A stretch of 6,451 nucleotides of DNA. Origin: Bacteroidota bacterium. GTDB taxonomy: Bacteria; Bacteroidota; Bacteroidia; Chitinophagales; Chitinophagaceae. Under the pieces are notes generated by a model that was not told where the DNA came from, ran no database searches, and saw only the letters and a program-made list of their open reading frames with translations. The translations under genes and the position numbers were made by a program. The stretch is from assembly GCA_947457085.1 (NCBI GenBank), contig CANGUS010000106.1, positions 1 through 6,451 on the forward strand, in the 5' to 3' direction. Of this stretch, positions 1-6,451 are shown in pieces. The stretch's first letter is position 1. The number at the start of each line of letters is the position of its first letter.

Positions 1-219
1 ATCTGAATCTGAGGGAAATATGTACTTACAAAAACAGAAAATGTTGATTTATATTATTTATTTTAACTTAAACTATTGATCATTACATTTCAAGTAAATT
101 TTCAAATAAATAAACGAATATATCATATTCAATAAAAGGTAATTCAATTATAAGAAATTGTACATGACTAATTTAGTAAAATGGGATAATTAAAGTAATT
201 TTAAGTTTCAAAATTTCAT
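1..219. other. AT-rich non-coding leader upstream of the propeller gene
   Basis: No convincing gene is present. All three plus frames from the left edge meet a stop within the first 80 bases, and minus-strand starts opening here stop almost at once. A promoter for the downstream gene is expected in this stretch. However, there is no exact match to the Bacteroidota -7 consensus TAnnTTTG, only near matches (TACATTTC at 84-91, TAATTTAG at 169-176, TAAGTTTC at 202-209), and none has a well-placed TTTG/TTG -33 element. I therefore do not call a promoter. A short inverted repeat at 116-130 is listed separately. Confidence 0.6.
116..130. repeat. Short perfect inverted repeat (6-bp arms, 3-bp spacer)
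   Basis: GAATAT (116-121) and ATATTC (125-130) are exact reverse complements around the spacer ATC, about 90 bp upstream of the propeller gene start. The size and symmetry would suit a dimeric regulator's operator. In sequence this AT-rich, a 6-bp palindrome of this kind is also readily produced by chance, so the structure is certain but a function is not. Confidence 0.3.
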
Positions 220-3033
220 ATGCGTTTAAAATTATTATTTGTACTAACTTCCTTTCTTCTAGTTTCTGGCATTATCCTGCTTAATGGAACTTCAATCGAT
301 TTTCAATACCAAGATTTTAATGAAGAAAGCGCTAAAAAAAGAGAATGGGAACGTCAACAACTTGCAGACCCCGCAACAGGAGAAATTCCTGTTGGTTATC
401 GTTTAAAAGAATTGTCATTTTTAAAAGAATATTATCAAACTAATAAAAATAATGTAAACAAAAAAACAAGAGGAGTCACTTGGAATTCAAGAGGGCCTTG
501 GAATGTAGGTGGACGAACAAGGGCATTTGCCATAGATGTTGCCAATGAAAATCACATCATTGCAGGGCAAGTTTCGGGCGGTATTTGGCAAAGTAACGAT
601 GCCGGTGCTACTTGGACTAAAGTAAGTGACCCCAATGCCAATCAAGGTATTGTAAGCATTACACAAGATCCTCGAATAGGCAAATCAAATATTTGGTATG
701 CAACTTCGGGTGAATTGTATGGCAACTCTGCCAGTGCTACCAGTGCTTATTATTTAGGGGATGGTGCTTTTAAATCAATAGACAATGGCAACACTTGGCA
801 ACCCATTACCTCAACCAGTGCAGGCGTTCCTTCTTCCTTTTCAACCAATTTTCAGGGGTCTTGGCGAGTTGCAGCTTCTCCTGTAGACACTGTAAATACT
901 TGTGTTTACTTAGCAACCTATGGCTCTATTTATAGAAGTAGAGATACAGGCAATACATGGACAAATGTATTAGGCATTTCGAATGACTCATACACAACCG
1001 ATGTTGCCGTTTCAAAAACAGGAAAAGTATATGCCACATTAAGTGCTGATGGAACTACAACCAAAGGAATTTTTAGAAGCGGTGATGGGGTAAATTTTAC
1101 GAATATAACCCCGACTTTTTTATCAAATTATAATCGATTAGTTATTGAAATTAATCCCAATGATGAAAATGAAATCTATATTTTAGGCTTGTTAGACAGT
1201 ATCAATTCGGGTGGAGTAACATCCTATAATTATGAAGGAGATCCTGAATATGTGTGCTTATTAAAATACAATTATATCAGTGGCGATGGTTCAGGAACAG
1301 GTGGCGTTTGGACTAATTTATCGGCCAATTTACCCGTTACAAGCCCCAATCAATTTGATAAATTCAACTGTCAAGGTGGGTATGATTTATGTATCAGAAT
1401 GCAACCCGGTAGCAATACAATTGTAATCGGTGGGACAAATTTATATCGATCTACTGATGGATTTACAACTTCCAACAATACAACACAGATTGGTGGTTAT
1501 GGAATTGCCACTCAATTGTGGAATTTCATTGTATACCCCAATCATCATCCAGATCAACATGACATTCATTTTTTACCTTCTGATCCTTCTAAAATGTACA
1601 CGGCAAATGATGGGGGTGTCTTTTTTACCAATGATGTAAATGCAACATCGGTTCAATGGATCGATAAAAGTAAAGGTTATGTTACTACACAATTTTATAC
1701 AGTAAACATTGATGAATCAAAATCATTTGATCAATATATTTTAGGTGGCTTACAAGACAATGGAAATTATTTAACCAACTCAAATAATCTACAAACCAAT
1801 TGGCAAATGACGATAAATGGCGATGGTGCATTTAATTACATTGCCCCTAATAGAGATTTTTATGTAATTAGTACTCAACTGGGGAACATGCGCAAAGTTA
1901 CGTTAGACAACAATGGAATTGTGTTGGCTAAAAAAAGAATTGATCCTGCAGGATACACCAAAGAAAATTATAATTTCATCAACGCCTTTATCGTAAATCC
2001 GAACGACAATAATTATTTATACATGGCTTTTGGAAAACGAATTGCGGTATTAAATAATTTAACTACCATTCCTGTAGTGAATGACACAAGTAAATTAACG
2101 ACTGGTTGGTCATTTTCTACAGATACCATCAAAGCTGCTAATATTGGCAGTAGTAATACCATTCCAGCAGAAATAACTGCCTTTGGAATATCTAAAACAC
2201 CTCCCAATGTAATGTATGTAGGAACCAGCAGTAAACATATTTACAAAGTAAGCAATGCATTGACAACCAATCCTCAAATGATATTAACCGACACACTAGG
2301 ATTGCCTTCAAAAGGAAATGTTAGCGGTATTGCAGTAGATCCTGAGGATGCTAATAAAGTGTTGATTTGCTATTCCAACTACAATGTTACTAGTTTATTT
2401 TACACCGAAAATGGTGGACAAAAATGGTATTTAGTCGGTGGTAATCTTGAAAAAACAGCCAATAGCTCCAGCACGAATCCAAGTATTCGATGTGTTGGGA
2501 TTTTAAAACAAGATAATGGCAAAAGACGATTTTTTGCTGGCACTAGTATTGGATTATTTTCAACAGATAGCCTTGTTTTAGGAATCAATAATGGAACAAA
2601 TACATCTGTTTGGACTCAAGAAAGCCCAACTTTAATTGGTTCTAATGTGGTAACCGATCTTAAGATTAGACAAGCTGATGGCTACATAGTAATTGGCACG
2701 CATGGTGGTGGTGTTTTTGATTCATATTATACGAATAAATATCCTGCTGCTATTCAAACATACATTCAACCAAATGTATTTATTTACCCTAATCCGGCAA
2801 AAGATGAGTTGAATATGACCTTTCAAACACATCAAAATAAAATAGTCAAAGCAGCTATTTATGATTTATCAGGAAGAAATGTGATGACAGTGCTCGATGA
2901 AAAAACAGTTCAAAATACAACGCTTTCTAAAAAAATAAATATTTCTAATTTACCCAATGGACATTATTTTTTATCCTATCGATTGGATGAAAATAATAAA
3001 CCCAATGTACAACATTTTGTAATTCATAGATAA
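220..3033 (+). CDS. Secreted Asp-box/VPS10-like beta-propeller protein with T9SS type A sorting domain
   Basis: A 937-residue protein predicted to be exported and then passed through the type IX secretion system. Residues 1-21 form a signal-peptide-like start (MRLK, then a hydrophobic run), without a clear AxA cleavage site. Residues ~35-87 are charged and include DPATGEIP (50-57), followed by the motif RGPWNVGGRTRAFAID (91-106), which I recognise as the recurrent N-terminus of Bacteroidota proteins of this type. Asp-box/BNR motifs (S/TxDxGxTW) lie at 125-132, 186-193 and 240-247, with weaker ones near 287, 411 and 729. The VPS10/sortilin-like segments DQHDIHF (445-451), NDGGVFF (463-469) and LGGLQDNGNY (508-517) support a large propeller. 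The C-terminal sorting domain spans ~851-937, with VFIYPNPAKDEL, YDLSGRNV and LPNGHYFLSY. ATG 220 is the natural start because the signal sequence begins there. Databases often label such proteins glycosyl hydrolases, but Asp-boxes are structural and I see no catalytic evidence. The ligand or substrate is unknown. Confidence 0.9.
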   Translation: MRLKLLFVLTSFLLVSGIILLNGTSIDFQYQDFNEESAKKREWERQQLADPATGEIPVGYRLKELSFLKEYYQTNKNNVNKKTRGVTWNSRGPWNVGGRTRAFAIDVANENHIIAGQVSGGIWQSNDAGATWTKVSDPNANQGIVSITQDPRIGKSNIWYATSGELYGNSASATSAYYLGDGAFKSIDNGNTWQPITSTSAGVPSSFSTNFQGSWRVAASPVDTVNTCVYLATYGSIYRSRDTGNTWTNVLGISNDSYTTDVAVSKTGKVYATLSADGTTTKGIFRSGDGVNFTNITPTFLSNYNRLVIEINPNDENEIYILGLLDSINSGGVTSYNYEGDPEYVCLLKYNYISGDGSGTGGVWTNLSANLPVTSPNQFDKFNCQGGYDLCIRMQPGSNTIVIGGTNLYRSTDGFTTSNNTTQIGGYGIATQLWNFIVYPNHHPDQHDIHFLPSDPSKMYTANDGGVFFTNDVNATSVQWIDKSKGYVTTQFYTVNIDESKSFDQYILGGLQDNGNYLTNSNNLQTNWQMTINGDGAFNYIAPNRDFYVISTQLGNMRKVTLDNNGIVLAKKRIDPAGYTKENYNFINAFIVNPNDNNYLYMAFGKRIAVLNNLTTIPVVNDTSKLTTGWSFSTDTIKAANIGSSNTIPAEITAFGISKTPPNVMYVGTSSKHIYKVSNALTTNPQMILTDTLGLPSKGNVSGIAVDPEDANKVLICYSNYNVTSLFYTENGGQKWYLVGGNLEKTANSSSTNPSIRCVGILKQDNGKRRFFAGTSIGLFSTDSLVLGINNGTNTSVWTQESPTLIGSNVVTDLKIRQADGYIVIGTHGGGVFDSYYTNKYPAAIQTYIQPNVFIYPNPAKDELNMTFQTHQNKIVKAAIYDLSGRNVMTVLDEKTVQNTTLSKKINISNLPNGHYFLSYRLDENNKPNVQHFVIHR

Positions 3034-3047
3034 TACATTTGCAAAAT

Positions 3048-3641
3048 ATGAAATCATACACTTCATTCATTATCTACTTAAGTATATTGTTATTTTCATC
3101 TTGTTATGAAGATACCTATTTGCCTAAACCCAGGGGTTTTTACAAAATAGGTTTGCCCGAAAAAAAATACCAATCTTTTCAGAAAACAGACTACCCCTAT
3201 GCATTCGAATACCCGGTGTATGCCTCCATCTCAAAAGACACCTTATTTTTTGATCAAAAAACAGAAAATCCTTGGTGGATAAACTTGAATTTTGACAGTT
3301 TAGGTGGGAAAGTGTATATTTCATACAAGCAAATTTCATCCACGCAAACACTCGAAAAATTATTAGAAGATTCTTATAAGCTTTCTCACTACCACACCAA
3401 AAAAGCAGATTATATTAATGAACCTGAGTTTCATACTGCTAACAATGTGCATGGGGTATTTTATGATGTGGGTGGCAATGCTGCTTCCTCATTTCAGTTT
3501 TATGCAACCGACTCATTTCATCATTTTTTAAGAGGGGCTTTATATTTTGATGTAACGCCCAATGTGGATTCTTTAAAACCAGTCAATCAGTTTTTACAAA
3601 AAGACATTGAACATTTAATACAAACCCTAAAATGGAATTAA
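3048..3641 (+). CDS. gldD: Gliding motility/T9SS lipoprotein GldD
   Basis: A 197-residue lipoprotein of the GldD family. In Flavobacterium johnsoniae gldD is required for gliding and for working type IX secretion; its biochemical role is unresolved. The signal peptide ends in the lipobox LFSSC, with Cys19 as the lipidated residue, anchoring the protein in the envelope. Family hallmarks are LPKPRGFYKIGLP (25-37), PYAFEYP (50-56), NPWWINL (74-80), VGGNAASSFQFYATDS (141-156), ALYF (164-167) near TPNVDSL (170-176), and the ending TLKW (193-196). Length is normal for the family. The frame is open to a TTG at 3039, which would add three residues, but ATG 3048 puts the basic residue and hydrophobic core in the usual signal-peptide position. 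The gene starts 14 bp after the propeller gene and ends 1 bp before the DUF3109 gene. In F. johnsoniae gldD follows gldE; here its upstream neighbour is a T9SS cargo gene instead. No frameshift or missing segment is visible. Confidence 0.95.
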   Translation: MKSYTSFIIYLSILLFSSCYEDTYLPKPRGFYKIGLPEKKYQSFQKTDYPYAFEYPVYASISKDTLFFDQKTENPWWINLNFDSLGGKVYISYKQISSTQTLEKLLEDSYKLSHYHTKKADYINEPEFHTANNVHGVFYDVGGNAASSFQFYATDSFHHFLRGALYFDVTPNVDSLKPVNQFLQKDIEHLIQTLKWN

Positions 3642-3642
3642 T

Positions 3643-4212
3643 ATGATAATAATAGATGATATATTAATCAGCGATGAAATTATACAAGATGAGTTTGTAT
3701 GCGATTTAAGCAGCTGCAAAGGTGGTTGTTGTGTTGATGGCGATGCAGGTGCTCCTTTAGAAAAAGATGAATTGAAAAAAATTAAAGCCGCGTATAAAGT
3801 AATTGAACACGAGCTAAGCGATGAAGCCAAAGCCGAAATTAAACGAGTGGGTGCTTACACAACGGAAGAATATTTTGGCTATGTAACACCAGCCATTAAT
3901 GGTGGCATTTGTGTTTATGGCTACCAAGATGAACAAGGGGTTGTAAAATGCTTGATAGAAAAAGCGTATTATGAAGGCCGAACCGATTTCAAAAAACCAA
4001 TTTCTTGCCACCTCTTCCCTATTCGAGTTACTAAAAATGAAAACTTCATGGCACTGAATTACGAACCTCGTGAATCCCTTTGCAGTGCTGCATGTTCGCT
4101 AGGTGAAAAATTAAAAGTAAAAGTATATGAATTTTTAAAAGAACCCTTAATCAGAAAATATGGTGAAGGTTTTTATAATGCATTAGATACCATCGCTAAA
4201 GGAAATTATTAG
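3643..4212 (+). CDS. DUF3109 family Cys-rich protein of unknown function
   Basis: A 189-residue protein matching the DUF3109 family, which is common in Bacteroidota and has no established function. Its N-terminus is typical (MIIIDDILISDEI), followed by the cysteine cluster C20-x4-C25-x3-C29-C30 in CDLSSCKGGCCVDGDAGAP. Further cysteines are C90, C103, C122 (in KPISCHLFPIRV), C147 and C151. Nine cysteines in conserved settings, resembling the CxxxCxxCC proteins of the YkgJ group, suggest metal or iron-sulfur binding; this is inference. No signal peptide or membrane segment is seen, so it is probably cytoplasmic. The ATG lies one base after the gldD stop, so translational coupling with gldD is likely. 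Why it sits behind a gliding/T9SS gene is unknown. The stop is TAG at 4210-4212, and the gene faces the minus-strand gene across a 150-bp gap. Confidence 0.93.
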   Translation: MIIIDDILISDEIIQDEFVCDLSSCKGGCCVDGDAGAPLEKDELKKIKAAYKVIEHELSDEAKAEIKRVGAYTTEEYFGYVTPAINGGICVYGYQDEQGVVKCLIEKAYYEGRTDFKKPISCHLFPIRVTKNENFMALNYEPRESLCSAACSLGEKLKVKVYEFLKEPLIRKYGEGFYNALDTIAKGNY

Positions 4213-4362
4213 TAAGGTTTCTTTATTGAATGTGTTAAAATTGAAAGGATTATTAATGGCTTTTAATATATCTGCTTTGTATAATGCACTTCCTACTAGA
4301 TAAGGCCTCCCTGCCCTTCAAAGGAGGGTTCTTGAAAATTGGAATGTTATTAGCAATAAACA
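4213..4362. other. Convergent intergenic region
   Basis: 150 bp between the ends of two converging genes. Most of it is AT-rich with no coding signal; the longest ATG frame on the plus strand that I noticed is 15 codons (4256-4303) with no family resemblance. The only marked structure is the GC-rich block at 4304-4328, described as a separate hairpin feature. Confidence 0.7.
4306..4327. terminator. GC-rich hairpin, possible bidirectional terminator or dispersed repeat copy
   Basis: CCTCC (4306-4310) can pair with GGAGG (4323-4327) across a 12-base loop. The loop itself contains CCTT/AAGG (4315-4318, 4321-4324), which could form a competing inner stem. About 17 of the 26 bases in 4303-4328 are G or C, standing out sharply from the AT-rich flanks. 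Lying between two converging gene ends it could stop transcription from both sides, but the downstream T-run is weak on the plus side (TTCTT) and weaker on the minus side. Alternating CCCTCC/GGAGGG blocks of this sort also recur as intergenic repeats in Bacteroidota genomes, so this may be a repeat copy rather than a dedicated terminator. Confidence 0.35.
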
Positions 4363-6451
4363 TTACTGTACAATTACTTTTTTGCTCAAATTACCAACCC
4401 TCAAATAATAAACTCCTTTACTCAAGTTTCGTGTATCAATTTCATTTTCTTTTGTAGTTAAAATAAGTATTCCTACTGAATTATATAAATATTTTTCACA
4501 GCATTCAGTATCTTTGATATACAAAACTGAACATACAGGATTTGGATATACTTGAAAAGTATTTTCAATATTCCCTATCCCTTCAAATCCCAAATTTAAA
4601 AATGAAAAACAAATTGAAGTGTCATTACAACCATTTTGAGAAACAATTACAGCAAAATCGCCATTGGATGTAACTAAATAATTTTGGCTGGTTGCATTTA
4701 CAATTATTTGCAATGGATTGCAAGTTATCCATTGATAATTGACATTTATTATTGATGAAACTAAAGTGTCATTGTGCTGAATTATGTAATTATTACTAAC
4801 AGAATTAATCGTCAAATTCAACTCAATTAAACTATCACAACCATTTGCATTTTGCAAAGTATCGTAATAAATTCCACTATTTGTAAGTGTTTGATTATTG
4901 AAAAAATAAGAGTTACAAACTGTAACATTTTGTGTACTTGAAGTGGATGATATGACATTGATTGTAATACTATCCATTTGACCATTGTTTACACAAGGAC
5001 CAACTCCTTGAATATAAAATTTAGTGGTGCTTGTTGGGTTTATATTTATTGTATTCCCATAAATTTGATGTTTGGTAGAATCTAAATCAGTATAATATTG
5101 CCAATACGAAGCACTATTTAAATTTCCTATAACATTAATTGTTGAATTGTCTCCTGAACAAATTAAAGAATTAGAAGAAGTAAGAATTGGATTAGTAGAT
5201 ACTATATTACCATTGCCACATTGATTATTTAAATATCTAATTATTCTACATAATCCATGACCGATCCAACCATTTGTCCAAGGATTAACTTCATAAGTCA
5301 TTGCTATTAATATTTTTCCATCTTCTTGTAGATTAAAAGCAATTGGGTTTGAATTACAAGGATGATTAGGTGATTCATAATAACGAAAAAAACTGGGCGC
5401 TATAACATCTATTCCATTTTTGTCTTTTTTATAAAAGTAACCTTGATATTTATCACTACCAACAATATCTATATTATTATCAGGTTGTAAAACTACATTA
5501 ATTAATTTTATGGGATTGTTTAAATTTCCCAAAATACTGCTTTGTAGTAAAAATGTTGAATCAATTATCCCATTATTTTTTAATTTTGTAATTGACATTT
5601 TATTTCCTATCAACAATAAATCTCCATCATAATTAATAATTATTTTAGCTGTTACATCAGAGTTTGAAGTGTTTATTAGTTTTGATTGAGAATTAAATAT
5701 AGAATCATAAATACCATATTTATTGTATCGAATTACAGAATTTGAATTAAAATTACTTTTTACACCTAAATAAATATTGTCGTTTAAATCAACTTGTATT
5801 GGCAAAGCAGTTGTATCAAATTCTCCCAAATTATTATAAATATCCATCAAAATATTAGAAGAATATTTTATGTGCCCATTAATTCCAAATGAACTATCTA
5901 TAGTAAAATTTTTTTTGAATTTGTATAATCGTTGATTGCAAGTAAGTGGAAAATTTATAGAATTTTGATTTCCTCTTTGATAAACAGTTAACAAAATTGA
6001 ACTATCGCTTAAAAGTGCCATATCATAACCAATACTACTACTCCAAATATCTGTGTCATGGGGTACAATTAAACTATTTAATAGTACACCATTATTATTC
6101 AAATGGTTCAATGAACAATTAAAAGAATTGCCAACATTTAAAAAATTATTTTGTAATGAAATTAAATGGTTGTCATTCAATTTCAACAAATCGGCATTTC
6201 TATCATTTATATTTTGCCAATTAGTATTTATTGACAAACCAATACTATCTACCTTAATTCCATCTGAATAAAAGTTATTAAAAAAAATATTTTTATTTTC
6301 CCCAATTATTATGCTCCCTGATTGAATATTCGCAAAGTAGTTGTAATAATCTGTTGAAAAAGAATCAGTAGTACCTTGAAATGGATAAGAAATTCCAAAT
6401 GTTGTATCTTTTATTAATTGCGCTTTAATTGTCAACACAATATTTAAAAAA
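4363..6451 (-). CDS. Large Asn-rich secreted protein with delta-60-like repeats and T9SS type A sorting domain (5' end cut by window)
   Basis: Partial gene; 691 residues are readable from a GTG at 6438, and residue numbers count from there. Upstream of that GTG the frame stays open to the edge and reads FLNI, giving FLNIVLTIKAQ overall, which looks like the end of a signal peptide. The true start is therefore probably outside the window. Repeats resembling the delta-60 family (xDSSFGxxG, then long beta-strand spacers) occur at 10-16, 180-186, 243-247 and 291-296, with LQPDNNIDIVG (317-327) and LQEDGKILIA (370-379) between or after them. An Ig/PKD-like region covers ~421-499. A small module ending in CDSLIELNLTIN (534-545) follows, then one with YQWITC (568-573) and NGCNDTSIC (602-610). 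The sorting domain spans ~624-691, with VYPNPVCSVLYI (630-641), LYNSVGILIL and NLSKGVYYLRV. Asn makes up about 102 of 691 residues. The protein is probably exported to the surface or medium; ligand and role are unknown. Stop TAA at 4363-4365. Confidence 0.88.
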   Translation of the reverse strand, partial: FLNIVLTIKAQLIKDTTFGISYPFQGTTDSFSTDYYNYFANIQSGSIIIGENKNIFFNNFYSDGIKVDSIGLSINTNWQNINDRNADLLKLNDNHLISLQNNFLNVGNSFNCSLNHLNNNGVLLNSLIVPHDTDIWSSSIGYDMALLSDSSILLTVYQRGNQNSINFPLTCNQRLYKFKKNFTIDSSFGINGHIKYSSNILMDIYNNLGEFDTTALPIQVDLNDNIYLGVKSNFNSNSVIRYNKYGIYDSIFNSQSKLINTSNSDVTAKIIINYDGDLLLIGNKMSITKLKNNGIIDSTFLLQSSILGNLNNPIKLINVVLQPDNNIDIVGSDKYQGYFYKKDKNGIDVIAPSFFRYYESPNHPCNSNPIAFNLQEDGKILIAMTYEVNPWTNGWIGHGLCRIIRYLNNQCGNGNIVSTNPILTSSNSLICSGDNSTINVIGNLNSASYWQYYTDLDSTKHQIYGNTININPTSTTKFYIQGVGPCVNNGQMDSITINVISSTSSTQNVTVCNSYFFNNQTLTNSGIYYDTLQNANGCDSLIELNLTINSVSNNYIIQHNDTLVSSIINVNYQWITCNPLQIIVNATSQNYLVTSNGDFAVIVSQNGCNDTSICFSFLNLGFEGIGNIENTFQVYPNPVCSVLYIKDTECCEKYLYNSVGILILTTKENEIDTRNLSKGVYYLRVGNLSKKVIVQ

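Noticed and set aside
2..79. C-terminal remnant of an upstream plus-strand gene (frame open from base 2 to TGA at 77-79)
   Set aside because: Twenty-five codons in AT-rich sequence with no recognisable ending; another frame is open nearly as far. It cannot be told from non-coding DNA.
732..750. Short direct repeat CCAGTGCT in the propeller gene
   Set aside because: Two copies of an 8-mer encoding Ser/Ala-rich sequence; too short and isolated to be meaningful.
2013..2588. Antisense open frames of about 60 residues inside the propeller gene (2013-2207 and 2400-2588, minus strand)
   Set aside because: They lie wholly within a well-supported gene, show no family resemblance, and have the scrambled composition expected of a frame opposite a real one.
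220..3033. Sialidase or other glycosidase activity for the propeller protein
   Set aside because: Asp-boxes are structural turns found in many non-enzymatic propellers, and I could not identify the arginine triad or nucleophile of a sialidase.
4256..4303. 15-codon ATG frame in the convergent intergenic region
   Set aside because: It is too short, has no recognisable motif or supporting start context, and ends at the GC-rich block; chance is sufficient.
1..6451. Mobile element, CRISPR, toxin-antitoxin or defence system
   Set aside because: No transposase, integrase, regularly spaced repeats, tRNA or attachment-like repeats, or small paired genes are visible; all coding space is taken by the four genes described.

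Overview
The window looks like a chromosomal segment from a member of the Bacteroidota, probably of the Flavobacteriia/Chitinophagia type. It is AT-rich, its start codons have no clear Shine-Dalgarno sequence, two of its proteins end in type IX secretion system (T9SS) type A sorting domains, and it carries a recognisable gldD gene. GldD is a lipoprotein of the gliding/T9SS machinery that is restricted to this phylum. Genus and species cannot be told from the sequence.

Layout: an AT-rich non-coding leader (1-219) is followed by three tightly packed plus-strand genes. The first encodes a 937-residue secreted Asp-box/VPS10-like beta-propeller protein with a T9SS tail. After 14 bp comes gldD, a lipoprotein of 197 residues from its preferred ATG. 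After 1 bp comes a 189-residue Cys-rich DUF3109 protein. The spacing suggests that at least gldD and the DUF3109 gene are co-transcribed, and possibly all three. A 150-bp convergent intergenic region (4213-4362) holds a GC-rich hairpin that may be a terminator or a copy of a dispersed intergenic repeat. The rest of the window is a minus-strand gene for a large, Asn-rich secreted protein: delta-60-like repeats, an Ig/PKD-like region, two small Cys-containing modules and a T9SS tail. Its 5' end runs off the window; the apparent GTG start at 6438 is probably not the real one, because the frame stays open to the edge and reads like the end of a signal peptide.

How the genes fit together: GldD is needed for T9SS function and gliding in Flavobacterium johnsoniae, and both large proteins carry the tail that sends cargo through T9SS to the cell surface or medium. 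The window therefore holds one piece of the secretion apparatus flanked by two likely clients. The DUF3109 protein is probably cytoplasmic and of unknown function.

I found no RNA genes, insertion sequences, CRISPR arrays or defence genes, and nothing that I can defend as a new biological system. The more useful loose ends are the gldD/DUF3109/cargo linkage, the GC-rich intergenic hairpin, and the unusual features of the minus-strand protein.
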